From Miltoncostaea sp036826475 (lineage in GTDB: Bacteria > Actinomycetota > Thermoleophilia > Miltoncostaeales > Miltoncostaeaceae), in assembly GCA_036826475.1 (NCBI GenBank), contig DAISWG010000013.1, forward strand, positions 1-64,000: DNA of 64,000 bases, given 5' to 3'. Of the stretch, positions 11,301-17,978 are shown one piece after another. The notes under the pieces were generated by a model, which was not told the origin of the DNA, searched no databases, and worked only from the letters and a program-made list of their open reading frames with translations. How positions within the stretch are numbered: the first letter of the stretch is position 1; every line of letters begins with the position of its first letter. The position numbers and the translations under genes were made by a program.

Positions 11301-11625
11301 GCACGTCCGCCCGCGCCCGCCACCCCAGCGCCTCGAAGGCGGCCTGGTAGATGAGCGGGGCGCCCTGCCGCATCGCGGCGTGCGTCGCGGCCTCGGCGTC
11401 GCCGGGCGCGCCGCCGAACGGGATCCGGACCACCGCCTGCCCGAGTGAGTCGACGTACGCCTCCTCGTGGCGCATCCCGTGCTCGCGAAGGATCCGGGCC
11501 CGCTCGTCCTCGCGCCACGGTGGCGGCTCGCGCAGCCCGGCGGCGCGCTGCTCGTCGAGCTCGGCCGCGCGGCGGCAGGCCAGGAAGGTGGTGAGCCGGG
11601 TCGGCGTCGACGGCTTCGTGGCCAC
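8350..11625 (-). CDS. RecB-like nuclease fused to superfamily 1B helicase (TM0106/DNA2-like)
   Basis: A 1091-residue fusion. The N-terminal third is a TM0106/Cas4/RecB-type nuclease domain ending in a Cys cluster, CDHCAICDWAGLC (near 202-214), typical of the iron-sulfur Cas4/AddB/Dna2 arrangement. A ribonuclease-H-like segment follows, with LFLDIEGDELWGV. The C-terminal half is a UPF1/DNA2-type helicase: Walker A GPPGSGKTYTG (near 722), Walker B VLVIDEAGQ (near 827), GDPAQLPQV, DKFQGQEADVVFFS and RLNVAVSRAK. Expected activity is end resection or processing of DNA in repair, perhaps with RNA cleavage. The start is GTG 11625, only 51 bases from the divergent DNA polymerase IV start, suggesting a shared DNA-repair control region. 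The stop overlaps the neighbour in CTAG. Confidence 0.88.
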   Translation of the reverse strand: MATKPSTPTRLTTFLACRRAAELDEQRAAGLREPPPWREDERARILREHGMRHEEAYVDSLGQAVVRIPFGGAPGDAEAATHAAMRQGAPLIYQAAFEALGWRARADVLVSVPRPTELGLWGYEAVDAKLAREPHPGYLLQLLVYSELIAHVQGEPPEDMHVHLGDGRTETFRTGEFDAYYRRLRRRFDAARASGHETEPYPCDHCAICDWAGLCNAWWDEVDHLCRVAEIRRGHVRLLAPAGVETLQALGEHDPARGVAGISTAMLQRLHDQARLQLGARRTGVHTYELLPPEPDRGFARMPLPAEGDLFLDIEGDELWGVPRGLEFLFGIAWAEGGEERYQAFWAHDREQERAAFEAVMDLIAERRAADPGLHVYHYAPYEPSTFKRLMGEYGTREDAMDDLLRQEVFVDLYGVVRQSMRISHPGYSLKDVEQFFFVRENPLGGMGATLGYEGWRETRDQATLDAIEAYNRDDCIATLRLRDWLLERRAEAVDEHGEIAWHEVPPREPPTPEEHEAALERARLREELEARTDEHVRLLGALLDHHRREAKPSWWAYFARRLMTPEELERDAESIGGLIADGEPAPEKQSFLYPMRFPPQELRLGARDQPHDPATGKGAGTIVEIDPELGTLVLKRGKKRSGDPLPAALMPSGPYDTRCQRDALTRLGRIVRDGEGDARAPHLMRLLARRPPLDGAPVQREGVDAIRALVPRIDPGYLVVQGPPGSGKTYTGARLVTQLIRDGKRVGVAAPSHRAIHNLLEEIEAVAADEGLAFVGRKKGSEDNPESQFEGERITTTFANPDMLDPELDLLAGTAWLFAREDMQEHVDVLVIDEAGQVSLADALAMGMSSRRLILLGDPAQLPQVTQGVHPPGAGVSVLEHVLGGEETIPEDMGVFLTHTRRMHPDVCGFISRAFYAGRLSPVGDALTRHSAAGTGLRFQEIDHVGDTTSSAEEAAWITGEYERLRGLGVPADQMLIVAPFNAQVARLRRTLPDGARVGTVDKFQGQEADVVFFSMTSSSAEDVPRGLDFLLSRNRLNVAVSRAKCAAYVVASPGLLEIDARTIDQMRLADALCRFAEEAEAQLPGEGAG

Positions 11626-11676
11626 CCCCCGGAGGGTATCGGCGCCCGGGGACGACGCTAGGGTCCGGGCGAACAG

Positions 11677-12726
11677 GTGATCGCCCACCTCGATATCGAC
11701 GCGTTCTTCGCGGCCGTGGAGATGCACCGGCGGCCGGAGCTGCGCGGGCGGCCGATGGTGGTGGGCGGCGACCCCGGCGGCCGCGGGGTGGTCGCGACCG
11801 CCAGCTACGCCGCCCGGGCGTTCGGCATCCGGTCGGCCATGAGCTGCGCCGAGGCGCGGCGGCGGTGCCCGCAGGTGGTGTTCGTGCCGCCCGACATCGC
11901 CCACTACCGCGAGTGGTCGGACCGGGTGTGGGCGCTCGTACGCGAGCTGGCCGCCGCCGTGGAGGTGCTCGGGATGGACGAGGGCTACCTGCAGCTGCCC
12001 GACGAGGACGCGGGGGCGGCCGCCGACGCCATCCGGCGCGCGGTGGCGGAGCGGATCCGGCTGTCGTGCTCCCTCGGCGTGGCCACCTGCAAGGTCGTCG
12101 CGAAGGTCGCCTCCGACCGCGACAAGCCCGGCGGCGTCACCGTCGTCCCGCCCGGCGAGGAGGCCGCCTTCCTGGCCCCGCTGCCGCTCCGCGCCCTCCC
12201 GGGGGTGGGGCCGCGCACCGAGGAGCGGCTCACCGCGGCCGGCCTGGCGACCGTCGGCGACCTCGCCGCCCTGTCCGACGACCGGCTCCGCGAGCTGGCG
12301 CCCGGCAAGCACGGCGGCGAGCTGCGCAGCCGCGCCCGCGGCGTCGACCCGCGGCGGGTCGAGCCGGTGCCCACCGAGCGGATCTCCATCTCCTCGGAGA
12401 CGACGTTCGCGGTGGACGTCCGGGACGTCGCCGAGCTGGAGCGCATCGGCCGCGGCCAGGCCGCCGAGGTGGCCGGCGCGCTGCGCCGCCGCGGCCGCGC
12501 CGCCCGCACCGTCACGATCAAGCTCCGCTACGCCGACTTCCAGACGATCACCCGCGCCCAGACCGTCCACGGCGCCACCGACGACGAGGCCGTCATCTGG
12601 ACCACCGCCCGCGCCCTGCTGCTCCGCGCCCTCGGCGAGCGCGCCGGCGCGCTGCGGCTCATGGGCGTCGGGGTGTCCGGGCTCAGCGCGGAGCGGCAGC
12701 TCACCCTGTTCGAGGTGAGCGGGTAG
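11677..12726 (+). CDS. dinB: DNA polymerase IV (Y-family translesion polymerase)
   Basis: A 349-residue Y-family DNA polymerase. The catalytic acidic residues lie in HLDIDAFFAAVE (residues 3-14) and MDEGYLQL (near 98-105). The steric and palm region KVASDRDKPGG and the helix-hairpin-helix PLPLRALPGVGPRTEERL are in place, and the C-terminal little-finger domain (ISSETTFAVDVRD onward) is complete. No beta-clamp motif is certain, though the last residues QLTLFEVSG contain QLTLF, which matches the QLxLF clamp-binding consensus. Start is GTG 11677. It is divergent from the nuclease-helicase and 10 bases before the DhaL-domain gene. Expected role is error-prone bypass of DNA lesions. Confidence 0.95.
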   Translation: MIAHLDIDAFFAAVEMHRRPELRGRPMVVGGDPGGRGVVATASYAARAFGIRSAMSCAEARRRCPQVVFVPPDIAHYREWSDRVWALVRELAAAVEVLGMDEGYLQLPDEDAGAAADAIRRAVAERIRLSCSLGVATCKVVAKVASDRDKPGGVTVVPPGEEAAFLAPLPLRALPGVGPRTEERLTAAGLATVGDLAALSDDRLRELAPGKHGGELRSRARGVDPRRVEPVPTERISISSETTFAVDVRDVAELERIGRGQAAEVAGALRRRGRAARTVTIKLRYADFQTITRAQTVHGATDDEAVIWTTARALLLRALGERAGALRLMGVGVSGLSAERQLTLFEVSG

Positions 12727-12736
12727 GTTCGGCGGC

Positions 12737-14158
12737 ATGACGCGCCCTGCCGGCCCGGCGGTGTCCGAGGAGCGCCTCGCCGAGGCGGTCGGCCGCGCGC
12801 GGGCGGCGCTGGCGGCGCGCGCCGACGAGGTGGACCTGCTCAACGTGTTCCCGGTCGCCGACGGCGACACCGGCGTCAACATGCTGCGCACCGCCACCGC
12901 CGTGGACGAGGCGGCCCGCTCCACCACCGGGCTCCCGCGCGCCGCCCGGTGCGACGCCCTGGCCCGCGCCGCCCTGATGGGCGCCCAGGGCAACAGCGGG
13001 ATGATCCTGTCGCAGCTGGTCCGGGGCGCCGCCGAGGCCCTCGCCCACGGCGACATCGACGGGCCCGCCGTCGCCCGGGCCCTGCGCGGCGCAAGCGACG
13101 CCGCCGACGCCGCCGTGCGCCACCCGGTGGAGGGGACGATGCTGAGCGTCGCCCGCGCGATGGCCGGCGCCGCCGAGGCCGCGGCGTCGCCCGACCGCGA
13201 CGCGGTGCTGGCCGCCGCCGTCGCCGCCGGCGCCGAGGCGGTCGCCGCGACCACGGGCCAGATGGCCGTGCTGGCCGAGGCGGGCGTCGTCGACTCCGGC
13301 GCGCTCGGCGTGCTGATCCTGGTGGAGGGCCTGGCCGACGCGCTCGCCGGCCGCGCACCCCGCGCCGCGCCCGCCGTGGCCCCCTCGCGTCCCGCGACGG
13401 CGGCGCACCCGCCGTCGCGCTACCGCTTCTGCACCACCTTCCTGGTGGAGGGCGCGCACGTGGACCTGGCCCGGCTGGAGGACGCGCTGGAGGCCGTCGG
13501 CGACAGCCTGTTGGTGATGGGCGACTCCCGCCGCGCGAAGGTGCACGTCCACACCGACGTCCCCGAGCGCGCCGCCGAGGTCGCCGCGCGGTGGGGGTTG
13601 GTGGAGGGGCTGAAGGCCGACGACATGCGCCGCCAGGAGGCCGAGCGGACCGCCCGCCTCGCCGCCGTCGTCGAGCCGGGCGGGCTGGTGGCCGTGGCGG
13701 AGGGCGCCGGGGTGCGCGACCTGCTGGCCGGGCTCGGCGCCGCCGCCGTCGCCCCCGGCGAGCCGCTCGGCGAGGCGGGGGTCGTCCTGGCCCTGGCGCC
13801 GGGTCCCGACGCGCCCGGCGCCCGGGTGGTCGCCGTCCCCTCGCTCCCGGCGATGCTCGCCGCCGCCCTGGCCTGGGACCCCGGCGACGACCCCGACGCC
13901 GCCGCCGCGGGCATGCGCACCGCGGCCGGCGAGGTGACCGCCATCGAGGTGGCCGTGGCCGACCGGGACGCGCTGGCCGCCGCGCTCGCCCCCGCCCTGG
14001 AGGGCGGGGGCCTGGTGACCGTGCTCATCGGCGAGGGCGCCGGCGTGTCGCCGGACGAGGTGGAGGCCTGGGTGCGGGGGCTGGTGCCGCCGGGCGTGGA
14101 GGTCGAGGCGCACTTCGGCGGCCAGGCGGCCCCCGCCCTCGCGGTGGGCGTGGAGTAG
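12737..14158 (+). CDS. DhaL/DAK-phosphatase-domain kinase, FakA (YloV)-like
   Basis: A 473-residue protein with an N-terminal DhaL nucleotide-binding domain: LLNVFPVADGDTGVNMLRT (about 35-53, with the conserved D-D Mg-binding pattern), MGAQGNSGMILSQLVRG and HPVEGTMLSVARA. A middle segment has YRFCTTFLVEG and VHVHTDVPE, followed by a C-terminal domain with GEGAGVSPDEVEAWV. This order matches FakA/YloV, the kinase that phosphorylates FakB-bound fatty acids to acyl-phosphates. It is somewhat shorter than the usual 550 residues. The next gene, a DegV/FakB-type lipid carrier, overlaps its stop by one base, which supports the fatty-acid kinase assignment. Glycerone kinase is less likely because no DhaK is nearby. 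Confidence 0.85.
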   Translation: MTRPAGPAVSEERLAEAVGRARAALAARADEVDLLNVFPVADGDTGVNMLRTATAVDEAARSTTGLPRAARCDALARAALMGAQGNSGMILSQLVRGAAEALAHGDIDGPAVARALRGASDAADAAVRHPVEGTMLSVARAMAGAAEAAASPDRDAVLAAAVAAGAEAVAATTGQMAVLAEAGVVDSGALGVLILVEGLADALAGRAPRAAPAVAPSRPATAAHPPSRYRFCTTFLVEGAHVDLARLEDALEAVGDSLLVMGDSRRAKVHVHTDVPERAAEVAARWGLVEGLKADDMRRQEAERTARLAAVVEPGGLVAVAEGAGVRDLLAGLGAAAVAPGEPLGEAGVVLALAPGPDAPGARVVAVPSLPAMLAAALAWDPGDDPDAAAAGMRTAAGEVTAIEVAVADRDALAAALAPALEGGGLVTVLIGEGAGVSPDEVEAWVRGLVPPGVEVEAHFGGQAAPALAVGVE

Positions 14159-15039
14159 TGGACCCCGGCCGCCGCCTCGACGCGGCCACCACCGCACTGG
14201 TCATCGACTCGGCCGCCGACGTGCCGCCCGAGGCGCGCCCCGCCAATTGGCGCGTGGTGCCGATCCCCGTGAGCTTCGGCGACCGCACGTTCCTGGACGG
14301 CGTCGACATCGACGCGGCCGGGTTCTACGACCGCCTGGCCCACGCCGAGCGGATGCCGACCACCGCCCAGCCGTCGCTCGCGTCGATGACGGAGGTCATC
14401 GGCGGCGCCCTCGACGCGTACGACACGGCGGTGGTGCTGCCCCTGTCGGGCCACATGTCGGGCACCGTGGAGACCGCCCGCGCCGCCGCCCGCGACCTGG
14501 GCGAGGACCGCGTGATGGTGTTGGAGAGCGGCTCGGTCACCGTCGCTCTCGGGCTCATCGCGTTCCGCCTCCAGGCGCGCCTGGAGGCCGGCACCACCGC
14601 CGGCGACCTTGCGCAGGCGGCGGCGCACCTCAGCGCCGACCACCGCGCCGTGTTCACCCTCGAGACGCTGGAATACCTCCAGCGCGGCGGGCGCATCGGC
14701 CGCGCCCAGGCCGTGGCCGGGTCGCTGCTGCGGGTGCGCCCCGTGCTGCAGATCCTGGACGGCGAGGTCACCCCCTGGTCGCGGGTGCGCGGGGCGCACA
14801 AGGTGCTGCCGGCGGTCGAGGAGTTCGTGGCGGGGCACTCGGAGGCCGCCCGCCCGCCCCCCGTCGCGTACGGCCACACCCGCCGGCCGGAGGCCCTCGC
14901 CGACCTGCGCGCCCTGGTCGGCAGGGTGCGCCCGCAGGCGGTGGAGGCGTTCGCCGGCGAGGTCGGCCCCACCGTCGGCACCCACGCCGGCCCGGGCGCG
15001 TTCGTGGTGGCGTTCGTCCACGATCCGCCGCCCTCCTAG
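14158..15039 (+). CDS. DegV family fatty-acid-binding protein (FakB-like)
   Basis: A 293-residue DegV protein. The N-terminal Rossmann-like part has ALVIDSAADVPPEA, the conserved PTTAQPSLASM loop (MPTTAQPS, the DegV TSQPS motif) and PLSGHMSGTVETAR. The C-terminal part has YLQRGGRIGRAQA, whose arginine-rich loop contacts the ligand carboxylate and the kinase in FakB. DegV/FakB proteins carry one fatty acid and present it to FakA. The GTG start overlaps the fakA-like stop (TAGTG), so translation is probably coupled. Together the pair should feed exogenous fatty acids into phospholipid synthesis. Confidence 0.88.
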   Translation: MDPGRRLDAATTALVIDSAADVPPEARPANWRVVPIPVSFGDRTFLDGVDIDAAGFYDRLAHAERMPTTAQPSLASMTEVIGGALDAYDTAVVLPLSGHMSGTVETARAAARDLGEDRVMVLESGSVTVALGLIAFRLQARLEAGTTAGDLAQAAAHLSADHRAVFTLETLEYLQRGGRIGRAQAVAGSLLRVRPVLQILDGEVTPWSRVRGAHKVLPAVEEFVAGHSEAARPPPVAYGHTRRPEALADLRALVGRVRPQAVEAFAGEVGPTVGTHAGPGAFVVAFVHDPPPS

Positions 15040-15074
15040 GGGGCCGCCGCCCGCCCTGCTAGCGTCGCCCAGCG

Positions 15075-15944
15075 GTGGACCCGGCCCTCCGCATCGTCGT
15101 CGCACTGGTGCTGTTCGGCGCCGCCGCGGCCAAGCTGCGCGACCGCCGGGCGCTGGTCACGGCGGTCGGCGACCACGGCGTCCCGCCCGCCCTGCGGCCC
15201 GCTGCGGCGACCACCCTCGTGGCCGCCGAGCTGGCCCTCGGCGTCCTGGTCCTGATCCCCGCGACCGCACGCGTCGCGGGGGTCGGCATCGCCGTGCTCG
15301 GCGTGGCGTTCGCGGCGTCGCTCGGGCTCATGCGCCTGCGCGGCCGGCGCCGCGCCCCCTGCGGGTGCTTCGGCGGCACGCGCGAGCGGCCCGTCGCGTG
15401 GCTCGCGGCCCGTGCGCTGCTGCTCGCCGCGGCGGGCGTGGTGATCGCGGGCGGGTGGCTCGACCGCGACGCCGACGCCGTCGCCCTGCTCACCGCCGGC
15501 GTGGCGGCCTTGGCCGTCGCCGTGACGGTGCTGACGGTCCTGGTGCTGGCGCTGTTCCGCCAGGTGGGGGTTTTGGAGGCGCGCCTGGGCCCGCGCGCCG
15601 CCCTGGAGCTGGAGGACGAGGGCCCGCCCCTCGGTCGCCCCGCGCCCCCCGCCGCGCCGCTCGCCCGCCGCGGCGGCGAGCTGCTGGCGTTCTCGTCGCG
15701 CGGCTGCCGCCTGTGCGCCGAGCTGGAGCCGGCGCTGGCCGCCCTGCGCCGCGACGGCCTGCCCGTCCACACCCTCATCGAGGACGAGGACCCCGACGCC
15801 TTCGCGGCCTACCGCGTCCCCGGCACCCCGTTCGTCGTCTACGCCGTCGACGGGGTCGTGGCGGGCAAGGGGCTGGTGAACACGCTGGAGCAGATCGAGG
15901 AGCTGATCGCCACCGGCGAGGAGCGGGTCGCTGCCACCGCCTGA
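15075..15944 (+). CDS. MauE/DoxX-like membrane protein fused to thioredoxin-fold domain
   Basis: A 289-residue protein. Residues 1-170 hold about four membrane helices of the MauE/DoxX type, with the conserved APCGCFGG motif (CxC, near residues 94-101) characteristic of MauE-like proteins. The C-terminal 80 residues form a thioredoxin/glutaredoxin-like fold with a putative active site RGCRLCAEL (CxxC) and a cis-proline motif VPGTPFVVY. In methylamine utilisation MauE and MauD are separate and help form disulfides in MauA; here both functions appear fused. The start is GTG (RBS not obvious). It overlaps the start of the following light-chain-like gene by 14 bases. A periplasmic or outer-face disulfide relay is inferred. 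Confidence 0.8.
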   Translation: MDPALRIVVALVLFGAAAAKLRDRRALVTAVGDHGVPPALRPAAATTLVAAELALGVLVLIPATARVAGVGIAVLGVAFAASLGLMRLRGRRRAPCGCFGGTRERPVAWLAARALLLAAAGVVIAGGWLDRDADAVALLTAGVAALAVAVTVLTVLVLALFRQVGVLEARLGPRAALELEDEGPPLGRPAPPAAPLARRGGELLAFSSRGCRLCAELEPALAALRRDGLPVHTLIEDEDPDAFAAYRVPGTPFVVYAVDGVVAGKGLVNTLEQIEELIATGEERVAATA

Positions 15945-16569
15945 CGACCTGGTCGACCGCGGCGCCCGCGCCCTGTCGCACCGCCTCGCGACGTCCGGTA
16001 CCCGGCGCGGCTTCCTGGCCACCGTCGCCGGCGCCGCCCTGGCGCTGGTGGGCGCCGCGCCCGCGGCCGGCCAGGTGCGCCGCCGCCCGTCGCAGCGCCA
16101 GCCGCTGCGCGGCACCAACCGCACCCGCGAGGGGTGGTACGGCTTCTGCGGGCATACGTGGACCACCGGGTCCTGCCCCAGCCCGTACACCCTGCCGCGC
16201 ATCGACGCGGCGGGGTTCCCGCTGCGGCCCGGCGACGGGGCGCCGATCGACAACCTGGGGCGCCCCATCGACGCGCTCGGCCGTCCCGTCGGCGCCGACG
16301 GGCAGCCGCTGCTGGCGCCCGACGGCAGCCCCCTGCCCCCCGCGCCGCGCACCCGGCTGTGCGAGGAGTGGGTGCCGCGGATCCACGGCGTGCCGACCGT
16401 GACCCAGGGCGCGTGGTACCGGTGCTGCGACCACCAGATCCGCAAGCTCACCGACTGCTGCTCCACCAGCCGGGTGCGCATCAACGGCGACGCGTCGCTG
16501 GTGGGCTACTGCCGGCCGGGGCGGCGCGTGTTCTGCGTCCTCTACGTCGATACGGGGGTGCCGTGCTAG
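15931..16569 (+). CDS. Tat-exported Cys-rich protein resembling methylamine dehydrogenase light chain (MauA-like)
   Basis: A Cys-rich protein (about 10 cysteines in the mature part), with WYGFCGHTWTTGSCPSPY and WYRCCDHQIRKLTDCC resembling the disulfide-stitched MauA light chain. The frame upstream of the first ATG or GTG (GTG 16048) encodes a clear twin-arginine signal, SGTRRGFLATVAGAALALVG. That signal can only be translated if a CTG near 15931 (after GAGGAG, spacing 7) or another non-AUG codon is used; 212 residues result. The tryptophans that form the TTQ cofactor in true MauA cannot be placed confidently (the second aligns with non-Trp residues), so amine dehydrogenase activity is doubtful. 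It sits between the MauE-like fusion and the CcdA-like gene, overlapping both. Confidence 0.7.
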   Translation: MPPPDDLVDRGARALSHRLATSGTRRGFLATVAGAALALVGAAPAAGQVRRRPSQRQPLRGTNRTREGWYGFCGHTWTTGSCPSPYTLPRIDAAGFPLRPGDGAPIDNLGRPIDALGRPVGADGQPLLAPDGSPLPPAPRTRLCEEWVPRIHGVPTVTQGAWYRCCDHQIRKLTDCCSTSRVRINGDASLVGYCRPGRRVFCVLYVDTGVPC

Positions 16570-17954
16570 CCGAGATCGGCATCGCGGCGGCGGCGCTCGT
16601 GGCGGGCGTCTCCGGCGCGTGGAGCCCCTGAGGCTTCTCCATGGTCGAGACCATCACCCCCGACGTGTGCGGGGGCCGTCACCGCAAGCAGGTCGCCGTC
16701 GCCCTCTTCGCCGTGGGCGCGATCGCCGCCGCCGCCGCGCTGGGCGCGGTGCTGGGGGCGGCCGGCAGCCTGCTCGATCAGCGGGTGGCGCTGGCGGTGG
16801 TGGGCGTGCTGGCCCTGCTCGGCGCGCTGCGCGAGGCGGGCTGGCTGCGGCTGCCGCTGCCGCAGGTGTCGCGCCAGGTGCCGGAGCGCTGGCGCCGCGA
16901 ATGGCCGCTGCCGGCGTGGAGCCTCGCGTACGGGGCGGGCCTTGGGCTCGGCGTGCTGACCCACCAGGTGGTCGCGACGTTCTGGGTCGTCGCCGCCGGA
17001 GCCCTGGCCCTGGGCGACCCGCTCGTCTCGGCGCTGGTGCTGGCCCCGTTCGGGCTGGGGCGGGCGCTGATGGTGGCGCTGCCCGCCCGCGGCCGCCGCG
17101 ACCCCGCCGCCGCGGTCGAGGGCATGGCGCGCCGGCGCCGGGTGCTCCGCCCCGCGAACGCGGTCGTCCTCGCGCTGCTGGCGGGCGCCCTGGCCGCCAC
17201 CCCGGCGCTGGCGCAGAGCGGCGCGAGCGGCCGCTACGACCCGGCGGCCTGGGACGGCGTCGTCGCGGTCACGGTCTCCGCCCCGGGGGCGCCGCCCGCC
17301 GTGGTGGTGCGGCCGAGGCAGCTGCCGCCGGTGCGCTTCGAGGGCGGCCACTCCCCGGCCCTCGACGGCGACCTGCTGGCCTACGCCGACGCCGCCGGCA
17401 TCCGCGTGGTCAATTGGCGCACCGGTCAGGAGCTGCTGCGCCTGCCCGCCCCGGACGGCACCCTCACCAAGCCGGCGCTCGACTGGCCGCTCGTCGCCTA
17501 CGTGCGCGTGTTCCCGCGCAGCCAGCGGCTGGAGCTGTTCAACGCCGCGAACGGCCGCACCCGCCCCTACGCCCGCACCCTGGGCGCCACCGACCTGGGC
17601 CGCCCGGCGCTCCGCAACGGCGTGATCGCCTGGCACGTGGCCGCGGGCCGCCACTCCGAGATCCGGATCGCCCGGGTCGCCCGCCGCGGCTACCGGGTGC
17701 TGGCCAGCTCGGTCACCGGCCTTCAGGTCAACCCGTCCGTCGCGTCGGGACGGATCCTGTGGGTGGAGCAGGCCGGCTCCTACTCGTACCTCCACATCCG
17801 CCGCCTCGCCGGCGGCCGCGTCCGCACGCTCGCGACCCTCCGCGGCCCCAGCCGCTTCCTGTGGACGACCGCCCTCGCGCAGCGGACGGCGTACGCCACC
17901 CGCTGGAACCCGGGGACGGGGCGGGCGGAGCTGATCGCCCGCCGCTGGCGCTGA
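16563..17954 (+). CDS. CcdA-like membrane protein with in-frame TGA at the SPC position, fused to beta-propeller (candidate selenoprotein)
   Basis: The frame opens at GTG 16563, overlapping the preceding stop (GTGCTAG). It encodes MLAEIGIAAAALVAGVSGAWSP, then TGA (16629-16631), then GFSMVETITPDVCGG and continues to 17954. CcdA/DsbD-type proteins carry a redox cysteine in an SPC motif in membrane helix 1; here the TGA sits exactly at that Cys. Further on are about five membrane helices (WRREWPLPAWSLAYGAGLGLG and others) to about residue 215, then a secreted beta-propeller-like domain with repeats such as LLAYADAAGIRVVNWRTGQELLRL and ILWVEQAGSYSYLHIRRL. Without recoding, translation would restart at ATG 16641 and lose helix 1. 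Sec insertion, cysteine misreading, or a TGC-to-TGA mutation are all possible. Confidence 0.6.
16657..16675 (+). other. Hairpin 25 bases downstream of the in-frame TGA
   Basis: CCCCCG (16657-16662) pairs with CGGGGG (16670-16675) around the 7-base loop ACGTGTG. A second small stem, ATGGT/ACCAT (16641-16653), lies between it and the TGA. Bacterial SECIS elements sit roughly 15-40 bases after the UGA and carry G/U in the apical loop, so this is a candidate. GC-rich DNA forms such stems often, so support is weak. Confidence 0.3.
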
Positions 17955-17978
17955 ACGGCCGGCGCTGAGCGGCCGCCG

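Noticed and set aside
15931..16569. True methylamine dehydrogenase light chain with TTQ cofactor
   Set aside because: The second cofactor tryptophan is not conserved by eye alignment, and no MauG-like gene is present in the window.
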